From: Gonium pectorale
Lineage: Eukaryota; Chlorophyta; Chlorophyceae; Chlamydomonadales; Volvocaceae
Reading direction: 5' to 3'
Length of the DNA stretch: 64,000 nt
Assembly: GCA_001584585.1 (NCBI GenBank)
Contig: LSYV01000002.1
Span: 711,919-775,918 of the forward strand
Of this stretch, positions 1-20,500 are shown in pieces (positions within the stretch are counted from its first letter, which is position 1; each line of letters starts with the position of its first letter). The notes under the pieces are model-generated. The model was not told the DNA's origin and made no database searches. It saw only the letters and a program-made list of their open reading frames with translations. Position numbers and translations under genes: made by a program.

Positions 1-123
1 GCTGACCACGCCGCTGAGGAGCGCCTGAAGGAGGAGGAAGAGGAGGGCGAGGAGCGGGACTCCGAGGAGGCCAAGCGTAAGCTGCACTACAAGTTCTGGA
101 GCACCCAAAAGGGCATCTTCTGA
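1..123 (+). CDS. 3' terminal exon of an unidentified gene (partial)
   Basis: Frame 1 is open from the first base to a TGA at 121-123, giving 40 residues. It starts with a strongly acidic stretch (EERLKEEEEEGEERDSEEAK) and ends in KLHYKFWSTQKGIF. The acidic part would be helical or coiled-coil. I do not recognise the family; the rest of the gene lies left of the window. A TGTAA at 838-842 is the first plausible polyadenylation signal on this strand, which would imply a 3' UTR of about 0.7 kb. Confidence rests on the charged, repeat-free composition and the clean stop, not on homology. Confidence 0.5.
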   Translation, partial: ADHAAEERLKEEEEEGEERDSEEAKRKLHYKFWSTQKGIF

Positions 124-837
124 GCGGAGGCGCGTGTTATGCGGAGGTGCTGGCACAGGCTTCACTTGAGCGGCTGACTGCTGAAGGGCCCTAGTATTGA
201 GTGCAGCCTTCTTGCGGCAGGCCTCAAGCACAACTCTATCCCTGGGCGCGGTCCAATGTGGTATACGGGGTGTGGCGCAGTGTTTTGCGCCCATGCCCTG
301 GCACGTCCTGGCGGTGTGCAGAAGTGCCTACAGGTTTAAGGGTGGTACTGCGTCCGCGTCAGGAGCAGTCGGCAGCAATCTGGAACCGAGTAGAAGTGCG
401 TATTGAGCATTTTTGGGAGAAGTTCTGGCTGCGGCACGTCAGGAGCGACGGTGGGGCCCCAACGAAGGCAGATCGTCATACTAAGGGACGCGGTTGACGA
501 TGTGTCGTACATGCTGCGTGCGGGGACTGCGACCATCATGGATTTTGTACTACTAAGGGGCATTATACCGGGTGGTGACATATCATCTGGCCTACGCGTG
601 TTGCCGCATTCGGAGACGCGTGGCGCTGACAGGAGGCTTGAAGTGCCTATGGCTGCGTAAGGGGCATGAGGGCACTCGTCCGCCCATCTATTTTGCTGCA
701 TTGGCTGTCGATTGGCTATGCGAAGGTGCCCCGTGAAGAATCTGACGTACATATGCCGGGAAAAGAGCTGCAGACCCGCCTGTCTCAGCACCTGCTTGCG
801 GCTGGCGTGGGTCCGTGTGTCGCCTGCAGGTCGACGG

Positions 838-842
838 TGTAA
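838..842 (+). terminator. candidate TGTAA polyadenylation signal of the left-edge gene
   Basis: TGTAA is the usual volvocine poly(A) signal. This is the first plus-strand copy I noticed after the stop at 123, about 715 nt downstream. Motif only. Confidence 0.3.
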
Positions 843-1173
843 CCGCTGACTTCCTGGCTCACGAGTTGCGATTCGCATCTTCTGCATACTGCATTAGCTG
901 TCCGAAGCGCAAGATGACATCCGGCTGATGCCCCCACCCCAAAGCTGTCTCGCTCGTCAGCATTCTCGACCCGCGGGTCCCCGAGCACATAGTGGCCTCA
1001 GCGGTTAAAAAGGCCGCCCTCGCCATCCTTACGAGCCGCACTGCCTCCACTGACAGCCGCCTGCTGCTGCTTGCTGCCCCGAGCTCCAGCTGGGCTGTGA
1101 GCTGGCACGCCTGGATCATCCATAGACAGTCGTCGGGGCGCGAGGGCCCAGGTCAGACACCGGCTCCCTCACG

Positions 1174-1178
1174 TTACA
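1174..1178 (-). terminator. candidate TGTAA polyadenylation signal of RPS3
   Basis: Minus-strand TGTAA about 36 nt beyond the RPS3 stop (1214-1216). Right motif and side, though close to the stop for this lineage. Confidence 0.4.
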
Positions 1179-1213
1179 ACCGTGCGTCCGCCTCCCCTCA
1201 CTTCCGGGCCGCT

Positions 1214-4413
<3,200 letters not shown>

Positions 4414-5896
4414 TTTTAGGCTCCTGTCCGGTCTAGGCCTGGAGTGAAAGAGAGACTTCTTCGGTGCGTACCGAACTATACTCGCGCGGGAGGCCCGGCC
4501 GGCTGCCGTACGACCCCGCCCCTGTTCGCTTCACCGGCTGCGCGTTCGGAAATGTGCTAAAACCACTTGTGCGGAGGCCACACCGCTTTCGTAAATAAAA
4601 GCGCCGGACGAAGTGCCGCACATGCGACAAGTTCGCCTCAGGGGCGAAAATGCACTGGGAGAAATCCTACAGCAGAGGGAGACCGGAAGAGACAGGGAGG
4701 GGGGGGGCGAAGCGAGGCTTCCTTCCGACGGTGGACACATGGCGGGGTTGTGCATGCCATCGGGTGTAACTCCTCTTGGACGCCCCTACAGCCCCGTTGC
4801 GTGTCTTTGTCGCACACCGGCCCTGAGCCTTAATAGCAACGTCATGGGCCGCCGATGCCATCCTAAATGCACAAATAAGAGTGGGAGCTAAGGGGGACTC
4901 CCCTGGTGGAACATGCCGGGATGCAGACAACGGTTTCCAGTCACCGTGAGGGCTGCGGACTCCGGCTTCAATGTGATGTTGATCAAAGGCTGTTTCCCCG
5001 TGACCGACTCATCGCAAACAGGTACGATAAACTGCCATAGACATGGGGTCAAACTGCCAGCTGGCGCTGGCTTGGCAGCTGTTCATCCGTTGAGTGGCGC
5101 CAACCGGCATGGGCATCATGTGCAGCTCGCATGAAGCCCTCGTTCTCTAAGATCCCCTCTGCGTCTGCCCGCACTAGCCCGCCTTGCCAGCCGCTAAGGA
5201 CAGAGCCACGCATCCGCAAACCGCATTGCGACCCGTGTACACGTGTGGTGTATGTAACCTCAAGCCCTGCTGAGCATAACGTGTCAGCGCGGGCTTGTAC
5301 GGCGACATTGGGCAACAACGCGCGTGCTCCACCTCAGCGGGGAAGGCACATGAGTTCCATCGGGGTAATCCAATTATTGCCGGCTTGGGCACCGGCGTTT
5401 GGGAACACATCGATGAGTACAGTGCAGCATAGTGCACGAGCCGGCATCGCCCCTACTTGTGATCTGTAGTTCGCATGCCCAACCTCCGCGACGGATGCGG
5501 CAGCCCACATTCGACGCCACGCGGCACAAACACCTCTCTTTGCAAAGCACGGCATGCACAAAGGACGGAGCTCATCTCAAGGCCAGTGCAAGCAAGCGGA
5601 AGCGTCACTGCCCCCCCCCCCTCGACGTAACGTGCGGCATAAGCGATGTCGCCGTCGCACGCCCATGTGTTGTTCCAGTCAAGCGCCACCCTGGAACGAC
5701 CAACTAAGACAGGACTCCAGAGTGTAGCTGAGCCCGATTAAGCGTGCAGCCGGCCGGTGCCGCTGCGACCCAGACCGACGCAGCTGCCAGGCTGCCAGAC
5801 AGCGCCGATGCCCGAGAATCCAGCAGCTCCTATTAAGCCACTGGCCTCAGCGCCACCGCAAACAGCGTCACTGCCGTGGGGGCGAGCGTGCGGCCA
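4414..5896. other. intergenic: RPS3 upstream region and RPC6 3' flank
   Basis: About 1.5 kb between the RPS3 start and the RPC6 stop, both on the minus strand, so it must hold the RPS3 promoter and 5' UTR and the RPC6 3' UTR. No convincing TATA box or coding exon was found; ORFs under 115 codons overlap on both strands. Confidence 0.5.
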
Positions 5897-8800
5897 TCAG
5901 AACTCCAGCCACTTGTCGTAGTAGACGCACGTCTGCAAAACCAGCCGCACCAAAGGGGACAGAGTAAGCGATGGACAGAGCACTTGCATCGCCTCGGGAG
6001 TATGACAAGGTTCTGCTCGTCGCGCCCAAGCCCCGGCCCCGCCCTATCAGGCGCCTTACCTGCGGCGAGATGACTCCTCCGTCGTGGCACTCGCTCATGA
6101 CGGGGCACACGCCGCAGGGCACATTGGTGAGGGCCGTGGAGTCGGGCACGCCCAGAACAGCCGGCCGGTAGTGGTCCTCGTTGTCGTCGTCGCCCTCGGG
6201 CTCCACCTCGTCCACGCGTCCGTCGTACACCAGCGTCATGACGATGCTCTGGATGTCCTCACGCCGCAGCTCCACCTGCGGCAGTTGGTGGTTGGGAAGG
6301 AGAAGAAGAGTTAGTTGGAAATCGCCACAGCAGGACCTCAATCCTGGCCATGCGTTGCAGACTACAGGATCAGTTTCGCCGGGGGAGGGGGCGCACGCAC
6401 GGGCCCAAGCGGGGCACGATACACTGGACACTGCACCTTTGAGAAGCCCTTGGCGCGGATGAAGGTGGCTATGGCGCCCAACGACACGTCGCCCTGGCGC
6501 TGGATGTAGGAGAAGCACGCCTCGCGCAGCACGTGGATGAACTCGCTGTCAAACTGGTTCTCCGTGTACCTGCACGGTGAGGAATCCAGGGCGTTGCAAG
6601 CGGGTGGGGCCGTGCGAAGGTGGCCAAGGGGGGTGAAACTGGCCACGCACGGGGATGGCAGGGACAGCGAGCCGCGCTGTGTTCTGTTGGATTCCATGCA
6701 AATGCATGGCGCTTCGGCACCCGAGTGCAGGGAATGGCAGCGGGTGAATGGCAGCGGGTGAATGGCAGGGATGCGAGAGCTGTTAGGGGTGCAGCAGCTG
6801 GAGCGAGTCTCCAGCCGTGAAGAAGGTTTACAACCTTGGACCGCATGAGCCGACCATTCCCACGCGCCCGCCCTCCACACGGGGCCGCCGCGCTGAGAGT
6901 CGCCCGCCGCCCTTTGCAGTAGGCTCAAGCTGCTACCAATGCTGGGGCTCTAGGCAAATGTACCTACAGGGTGGTATGTCACCCGACGCTACTTATCCAG
7001 CAACGCTCACCAGGCGCCCCCCGTGAGCTCCCTGCTGGGCTCCAGCTCCGACAGCATGTACACCTGCAGCGGCGCAGGTGCACAGGGCGCCGCTCAGAGA
7101 CGGCAGGTGTTGGCAGGGACCATGCGGTTGACGCCACCACAAGGTGACCTCATGCGGGCCCGTAGGCAACGACGCCGCACCTTTCGCGACGGGTTGTTGA
7201 CGTTCTTGACGCTCTTGACCAGCCGGCGTCCCTCAAGGACCTGCACGAGGCGCAGCACGTGAGGGGGAAAATCCGGTACACAGCACGGGTGACGGTACCG
7301 GCACCGGCCAGAAGCGGACGGTGAGCATGCATAGCTTGGCACCCCGCAACCCATGTGCCTGGCTCAAAGGCATGGCGCGTGGCAATGCATGTTAAGCACT
7401 TTGAGCCTCAATGCGCACCTTGAGTATCTTTGTAATCTGCGGCTGGGCCAAATTGGTCCGGAAGCGCATGTCCTTGGTCCACACGCCTGCGGACCCACGG
7501 GTCGGCGGAACATGAGCGCAATGCAGGCTGGGGCGGGCAGGCTGCCTGCCGCCACAACCACTGCACGGTTCCTTGTTGCGCAGGTGACGCACATTGCACG
7601 TGGCCAACGGCCCCATCCCTCCACCAACCCGTCCCGTTACACGAGCATCAGGCACCTGTGTTCCCCGCCGCCTTGATGCACTGGTATAGGAGCAGTTCCT
7701 CGGTCGATAACCCCTTGAACCTGCGCAGTATCAAAGACCATCAGCGGTTTTTTATCCTGGGTAAGGTGACGGAAGCTTGGTGGACAGCAGCCTGTGCATG
7801 GCCAGAGGTGAGGTGTGGCGCCTGCTCGACCGGCACATGTCTTGGCCGGTGCAAATCCCCGCTCCGCTTCCGAGTAGCTTTGGCACGGCACCCAGCGCGT
7901 GCCTCACTTTGCGGCCTCCTCGGCGGCGACTTCCTTGTACGCGATCTTCCCGTTGCTCGTCTTGAGCAGCTGCGGGCCGGAAGGAGGGCAAGGGGCTGCC
8001 GTAAGCGGAGCGCGCAGAGAGCTGGTGGGCTGAACGCGCTGGTGGGTTGAGTGTCGATCCATGCTGCTTGTGCTGTGCTGGCCCATGTAGGGTAGGCCGT
8101 CATCAAGCGGCCCCTGAGTACGAGACGCCTTGCTAACCTGCACCCGCCTCGCCACTCCCATTAGCGCTGCGCATTCGCCCTCCAGCGGTGCCGGGTACCC
8201 TCCGGTCCATTGTGCATTCCTCACAACAGCACGCCACCCTGGCTTGCCAGGGACTCCTCGCGTCAACCGCCAAGGAAAGCAGGTCCCAGCAGCCTGCAGC
8301 CCTGTTGCCCAGCCAACTCCGAATGTGCCCGCAACTTCAGTCCACCGGCATCGCTCCTCTGTCCCTAATCCTGCGCAGGCGCCATGCCACCTAAACCCTG
8401 AACGCAAGCGCGATGCCTGTGCACCGCACACCGCCTACCCTACCTGCATACGGTTAGCTTGGAGCAGCCCGTTGATTGTGGTGGCGCGGTCCTCCAGGGA
8501 CATGGACGGCAGGGCCGCGTCGAGCGCCTCATCCGTGATGCCCTGCGCAGGAACGCAACCGCGCGCGATAGCGAGTACAGACATTGGGAGGTCGGCATGC
8601 AGCAAACAGGTGCAGGGGGTTGAGTTGGCCGCAACACAATCCCGCGAGGACAGGTCCAACAAGCAAGCCGCAAGAAGCCAAGGTGAAGAAGTGAAACGGC
8701 GGACCAGGACCGGTTCACTTTCGAATGGCACAAGAGCCCGCATCCCTGACTGATCCCCTTCCCTGTTTCCTGTGCCTGCACTGCGGCGTGAAGCTCAGAG

Positions 8801-8995
8801 GCTGATGCTGGGAAGTGTGCCGGGTACAGGGACGTGGAGCGTGCGCAGCAGGTGGGTGGGTTGTACACAGTCTTCCCTACGTGCAGCCCTATGCAGAGGG
8901 TGCAAACAACCCGACACGCCAGTCACCTGGGGGTGCATCCGGAGCACTCTGAGAACCTCATCCTCGACCGCCTTTGCTCCTTTGCTGTTCGCCAT
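5897..8995 (-). CDS. RPC6: DNA-directed RNA polymerase III subunit RPC6 (RPC34/POLR3F)
   Basis: Winged-helix subunit of the RPC3-RPC6-RPC7 subcomplex that opens promoters of tRNA and 5S genes in the nucleus. Ten exons: 8927-8995, 8444-8542, 7908-7969, 7656-7720, 7419-7486, 7181-7240, 7011-7063, 6437-6569, 6060-6275, 5897-5932 (861 nt, 286 aa, slightly shorter than the roughly 316 aa of human and yeast). Hallmarks in order: GITDEALDAALPSMS; WTKDMRFRTNLAQPQITKIL; EGRRLVKSVKNVNNPSRK; YMLSELEPSRELTGGAW; YTENQFDSEFIHVLREACF; DIQSIVMTLVYDGRV. The C-terminal Cys pattern PCGVCPVMSEC ... TCVYYDKWLEF matches the four ligands of the [4Fe-4S] cluster known in POLR3F. The ATG at 8995 gives a typical short N-terminus. 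It probably shares a promoter region with HAS1. Confidence 0.95.
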
Positions 8996-9544
8996 GGCCG
9001 CCAGCTAGTTCCAGCTAGTTCCAAGTCAGTGGTGAGTGTTTCGTCCGTGTCGGGCACCAAGTAGGGATACCAATGATTCAATGCTGTCCTCTTAGCACAA
9101 TTCCAGCTAGGGGGCCTTCCGCATCGGCGGCACGGGGGTGGCAGGTTGCCGGGCGGCAGCGGTCAGCCCCAGGGCAGTGAGCGTAGGTATATCTATAACA
9201 TCGTTAGCGGAGCATTGCTCATACAGGGGTTTGTGTTGCTGGTAGGCAAGGTAAGGCACGGTGGCGTTCAGGGAGGCGGACCAAGACAATAGGACTCGCA
9301 CGTTTCAGTCTGCAGACTCTTGCTACTGTCACATCCCATGTATGAGTCTCTCGCAGAAGCAATACCGCTGCCTCGCCGTACGGCCGTTCTCCCTGTTCTC
9401 CCTGTTCTTCGTTATACCGCTTATAAATATTCTTGCTCTCCGCTTTGATTCCATACCGTGTCTGACCCCTGAAGGCGCACACCAACTACCTTTCGGGTCT
9501 TGTTGGCATAACTCTGCCGCCACCCTTCTGCTAAACCACGTTCA
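8996..9544. promoter_or_regulatory. divergent promoter region between RPC6 and HAS1
   Basis: 549 bp separate the two start codons on opposite strands, so both promoters and 5' UTRs must lie here. A TATAAATA sits on the plus strand at 9422-9429. The intervening DNA has lower GC than its surroundings and no supported exon. Confidence 0.55.
9422..9429 (+). promoter_or_regulatory. candidate TATA box of HAS1
   Basis: TATAAATA about 116 nt upstream of the HAS1 ATG in otherwise GC-rich DNA. That position would allow a 5' UTR of about 85 nt. Motif only; no start-site data. Confidence 0.35.
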
Positions 9545-15822
<6,278 letters not shown>

Positions 15823-16055
15823 GCTGCGGAGCGGGGCGAGCCGAGGCTCGGTTTGTGGACCTGCCCTGTCCTGATGCAGAGGCGCAGGGCCTAACAGCAA
15901 ACCTAACCTTATTGTAGCTGTAGTCTTCCAAGTTACTTGGGAATAGGTAGGTATCTCTGTGGACTAGGAGCAGAACTAAGTGACCGTTGTTGACCCGACA
16001 TTACGAACGATTAAGGATTCTGGGCACCTAAACGAACGTTGCTGTCGTTGAGCGG

Positions 16056-16074
16056 TCCTACTGCAGCAGTAGGA
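16056..16074. repeat. inverted repeat, 9-bp arms, 1-nt spacer
   Basis: TCCTACTGC and GCAGTAGGA are perfect reverse complements around a single A. First of three perfect hairpins within about 210 bp downstream of HAS1. Confidence 0.85.
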
Positions 16075-16115
16075 GGGGTCTTGGTGAGATGGGCAACTGC
16101 ATGCTGTGGGGAATA

Positions 16116-16146
16116 TGCACCGCCAAGCGTAATGCTTGGCGGTGCA
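16116..16146. repeat. perfect 13-bp hairpin, 5-nt loop
   Basis: TGCACCGCCAAGC pairs exactly with GCTTGGCGGTGCA across the loop GTAAT. The stem is GC-rich and would be very stable in RNA. It is not followed by a U tract. Confidence 0.9.
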
Positions 16147-16214
16147 GATGTGCTGGCTTGGGGCCGATGGCTGTACGCCGCCCAGCACGCGGCGGCGGCC
16201 CCGCTGTGGATAGG

Positions 16215-16267
16215 GCAAAGAGCCGTCTCGAAGCAGACGGCTCTTTGCACTAGAGCCGTCTCGAAGT
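16215..16267. repeat. 14-bp perfect hairpin plus a repeated left arm
   Basis: GCAAAGAGCCGTCT (16215-16228) pairs with AGACGGCTCTTTGC (16235-16248) across CGAAGC. The left arm and loop (AGAGCCGTCTCGAAG, 16219-16233) recur exactly at 16252-16266, so the middle AGACGGCTC could pair with either flanking copy, giving mutually exclusive hairpins. Confidence 0.85.
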
Positions 16268-16770
16268 ATCGCAGTACGGCTATAACGAGAGCCATGCTCG
16301 GTGGTGTCTTGGATTGTTTCGGCTTGGGAACGAGCCCGGATGCTTGCCGGGCGGCACACAGGAGTGGGCGGCATCCTCCGTGTTGAGCGCGGTGACACGG
16401 TGGGTGTGTGTGGGGCGCTTTGCATGCGCGCGGATGCTGTGCCTGAAGATCTGCGGCTGGGGGGAAATGGAATTAGGAAGCGAAGTACGCTGTGTCCAGC
16501 ACTCACAGTGCAACGTGGTGGCGTGCCTGGCGGACTCGTCAGTCGTTTTCGGATATTGTCAGGCAGGAGGAAAGCCTCCCCTGGTAGCCAGCACGGTTGG
16601 GCCATGTAGGGAAACCAGGCGTCTCTCGTGCGCTGGTGTCCCGCAGCGGCCTTCCCAGCGCCTGGGTGCGGGAGGTGGGTGTTCCCTGGTGGAGGCCAAG
16701 ATGGCCCAGGTTGAGCACGATTGCGCCATCTGCCTGATGCGCGCGCTACACCCGCACGGCGCCAGGACCT

Positions 16771-16775
16771 TGTAA
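16771..16775 (+). terminator. candidate TGTAA polyadenylation signal downstream of HAS1
   Basis: TGTAA about 950 nt past the HAS1 stop. If used, the hairpin cluster would lie in the HAS1 3' UTR. It could instead belong to an unrecognised short transcript. Confidence 0.25.
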
Positions 16776-17516
16776 TGACGACCCGAGTTTAATAGTTCCT
16801 GTTATGGTCAGGGGTGGGACCCCTTCCGGGACCCTTACGGGAGACCGTGCCTGTCAACTTGCACAAGCGCTGCCCCGCCTGCACATTATGATATCCCTGA
16901 CACTCTGGGAAAACCCAGGGGCAACGCCAGCATGTTGGCATGGCGTCTCGGGCACCCCAACATTGGTGGCCGCCTGTCAGCCCCACGCACGTTGCACTGC
17001 CGAAATGGAAAGAGCCCATTCCCGGGCGTGTATATGCGTGGTTCATGCTGTCCCTAAGGACAAACTGACGATGCAACTGACGATGGCAACAAGTAAAGCG
17101 CGAGACACGCAAGGACCAGGTACGAGGCGTCTATTCCATGGGCTCATTGCTTTGCTGCGCGCTTCGCGAGCATTCGCGGAGTTTGCTTGGACGGCCCTTC
17201 GCTTGCCGTTGACTGATCAACAACCGACAACCAAGAAGCGCATTGGTGCGCGCATCCTCCTTGTATTCACAACCCTCCATTGTGCAAGTCACAGCAAAGT
17301 TAAAGCTATACGCCGCATCAATGAGGCGGTGACCCAAGGGTCGTTCTTTTTGGTAGCGCGTCCAATGCGATGATACGCCATATCCTGCAGTTTCCCTCGT
17401 AGAGCCAGGCAGCAACGACATTTCCGTTTCACAACTGCGCCCGACTGCGGACACTGCATTCGGCCAAGCTGTCAACTGTTCCATGTTGCCGTAACGCTCG
17501 GATTGGCCTAGGATAG

Positions 17517-20500
17517 ATGTCGTTTAGGTCACAAGCTCGTGATGGGGACGGCGAGCTTCAAAATGCCGCTGGCAGTGGCGGGCGGAGCGGGCGGGACGCC
17601 GGTCGCCGCGACCCCCATCAACAGCCCGCCCCCACGGCCGCGTCACACGCGCGTTCCAGCGCCCCGGGCTCTCTCCTGTACCATTTCTTCGCCGGTGGTG
17701 GTCGCGGCGCACCGCAGCAGTCCAGCGGCCTAACTCGCTCAAACCCGTCGGCGCCAGCCGCCGGCCCGGGCCCCAGCCACTGGAGCGCACCGGCAGCCGG
17801 GAGCCAGCTGCCAGGGCCAGTGGTGGCGCCGGCCCCGCAGCCGCAGCGCCGCACGGGAAGTGACCTCGGCGCCCGCGAGGAAGGCGGCGGCGACGGTGGT
17901 GATGGCGGCGCGGTTCATATCGCGTACTTCACGGGGGCCATGTACCAGACGTCCCCCACCACGATGCGCCGCACCGCGGGGCGCCGTGCCGCACGGGGCG
18001 GCGCCCCCGAAGCCGACACCAGCCTCCCGGCCGGCCTCGGCGACGGCTGGGAGCAGGGCTGCAGCGGCTGGTCGCTTGGGGCGCCGCCTCCGCCTCCGCC
18101 ACCGCTGCAGGCGGCAGGGGCGTCGGAGTCCGGAGCTAGAGGAGGTGGAGGTAACGAGGGCGCGGCCGCCGCCAGACAGGCTGCCACCGCAGCGGCGCTT
18201 GTGGCGGGCACACTGCGGCCACCGATCGGGACGGCGTACGGCGGCGGCGGCGGTCCGGACGAGGAGGGCTTGTACGAGGGCAGCGACCGCAGCAGCAGCG
18301 ATGGCCTCAGCCCCGGCGGAGCCCATGTGTATAAGGACCACGTGGTCGTAATGGGGGCGTACGGCATGTATGGCAAGGGACGACCGCGAGGCTCCAGCGG
18401 CGCCGTCAGCCAGGGCGGCGGTGGAGGTGGAGCTGGAGCTGGAACTGGAGGGGGAAGCAGCGTCCCGCGTGTCGCCAGCAGCACTGCCGCCAGCGGCCCG
18501 GCTGGGTGGGGGCTAGGCAGCTTCGGCGGGCCTGGCAGCGGCGGCGGCGGTGGCGGCGGTGGTGGCGGTGGCGGCGGCAGCGGCGGCAGCGGCGGCACGT
18601 TTGGCAGCGGAAGTGTGTCCCGTACGCCGAGGACGGCCCGCTGGGGCCTGCTGGCGCTTGTGATGATGGGGCTCTCGATGCTCGCACTCGTCGCCGTCAC
18701 AATGCGCGGTGGCGGCGGCCTGGGGAGGCAGCCCGAGGTCTACCTGGCAAGCGTGCAGGAGGGGGCTGTCGGTGCTGTCGGCCCTTCCGGTGACGCCAGG
18801 GGAACACGTCCTGGGGCGACGGGGCAGCGCACGCAACCTGCCGGCCGGCCCGCCGGCGTCGCGTCGCGCTACGGTGGCACTGGAGGACCTGCTTTCAGAA
18901 CCGACGGCGGTGCCGAGCCACCGAGCCAACGGCTTTGGCAGCAGGGCGCGTTCCAGCAAGAGGTGCCGCGCGCCCCCTCCGTCGCGGTCATACGGCGGGG
19001 TACCGGTACCGCGCTGACGCCAGCCGCGGCCGCTGCCGCCTCCAGGAGGTCCGTTGCAGCGGGTCCCAAAGGCGGCGCCGATGGCGGGCTCAGCGGCGCG
19101 GGTCAGCTGGCAGGTTGGCGCTCCTGGCTCGCCGCTGGCCTCGGCCCCCTCCTGGAGCCCTTCCGTGGCCCCGCCCCCAGGGAGCTTGACACCGCCCCTC
19201 CGGCAGAGCCTGCGCCCGAGCGGTCAATCACAGGTGCCCCACTTGACATGGCGGCGCTTCAGGAGGCGGTGATGGGCGCCGGCGCCGCACAGTCGGCGCA
19301 GGCGGCGGCGGCGGGCGCGAGCCGCGCTGCAGGGGCGGCGGCGGCTGGCCCGGCTGCGGCTGAGAGAGGCGCGCTCGCGCTTCCGGGCGCTCTCTCGATG
19401 CACCTGCAGAACGCAGCCGCGGCGCTGGCGGCAGTGGCCGGCGGAGGCGGTGCGGGCGCCGGCTTTGTGTTTGCCGGCTCGCCCGCCGCCTCTGGCCTGG
19501 ACTGGGAGGGCCGGCTGCCGCTGCCGCCCGTCACACCGCCGGCAAACGTCACGGCGACGGCGGACGCAGAGCAGCAGCTGGCCCGGGAGGAGAAGGAGGC
19601 GGCTGCGGCTGCGGCGGTGATCTTCGAGGCCCTGGATGAGGAGCCAGCGCATCTACCGTTAGCGACCGCTGGTGCCGATAGCGACGGCGCTGGTGACGAG
19701 GACGGCCACGGGATGGGCGAAGGCAATGGTGGCGATGTCGGAGATCAAGGCGAAGGGNNNNNNNNNNNNNNNNNNNNGGTGGCGAGTGGTACGGAGACGT
19801 ACGAAGGACGGACGGGCGGGCGGGGGCGGTGGCGCGTGGACGCCGGGCCCCGGCGCCGCGGGCTGTGTGCCCGTGGGCTACGCCACTACGGACGTGTCCC
19901 GCCTGCAGGCGGCGCTCAATGTCAGCGACGAGCGGCGCTTCGTCAACATCGGTGGGTCGACACACCCCTCCGGCACGCCGGCAATGACATGAGCGCGGCC
20001 GCGTATATAGATGTATATAGCCCGGGCGTCCTCGCGCACGCAGCGAGACTGCGCATGCGACGGAGAAAACCCATTGCCCAACACGCACGCACGTGCCACT
20101 GCATTCAAGCGGAAGTGAGGGTCGCTGCTGCCTGTCAGCTTTGCCTGGTCATGAGACTGAACGTTGCCGCCGCTGCTGCTGCCATAGAAGCAACAGGCCG
20201 CAAAGAAATGAATCGCTCCGACACTGCAGGCAGCTGGCGCCACAGTCAGCCCACGGAGCCCAACCGCCTGGCCGGCAACTCCGACCCGCCCAACGGCCTG
20301 GCGGGCGACGCGGCGCTGTTTGTGGTGGTGCGCCACGGGCGGCTCACGCTGGCGGACGGGCGGCCCTTCCGCATAGCCGGCCTGGACGCGCCGCAGCTTA
20401 TGGCTTGGGCATCACAGCCGGGAGGCCGGCGGCAGGTGGGTCGGGAGGCTTGGCTAGGATCCGGCTAACGAACGTGCGGTGCGCACCCTCGGGATGGGGT

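Larger units (their letters stand above)
124..1213. other. convergent intergenic / 3' UTR region
   Basis: About 1.1 kb between the ends of the partial (+) gene and RPS3 (-). The ORFs here are short and overlap on both strands, as expected of GC-rich noise. Only the candidate polyadenylation signals of the two flanking genes were seen. Confidence 0.5.
15823..17516. other. intergenic region with a cluster of perfect hairpins
   Basis: 1.7 kb between HAS1 and the GH5-like gene, both on the plus strand. It contains three perfect inverted repeats at 16056-16267 (listed separately) and a TGTAA at 16771-16775. A short open stretch ending at 16774 encodes QVEHDCAICLMRALHPHG and might be an exon relic, but I could not attach it to a gene. 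No other gene is supported. Confidence 0.5.

Noticed and set aside
16630..16775. Possible orphan exon encoding QVEHDCAICLMRALHPHG, like the start of a RING finger
   Set aside because: Only one Cys-x2-Cys pair is present, the stop follows at once, and no exons with matching phase were found around it; not enough for a gene or pseudogene call.
17739..18700. Long antisense ORFs (200-261 codons) over the low-complexity part of the GH5-like gene
   Set aside because: Gly/Ala/Pro codon runs in GC-rich DNA leave the opposite strand open; the products are Pro/Arg/Ala-rich shadows without any family resemblance.
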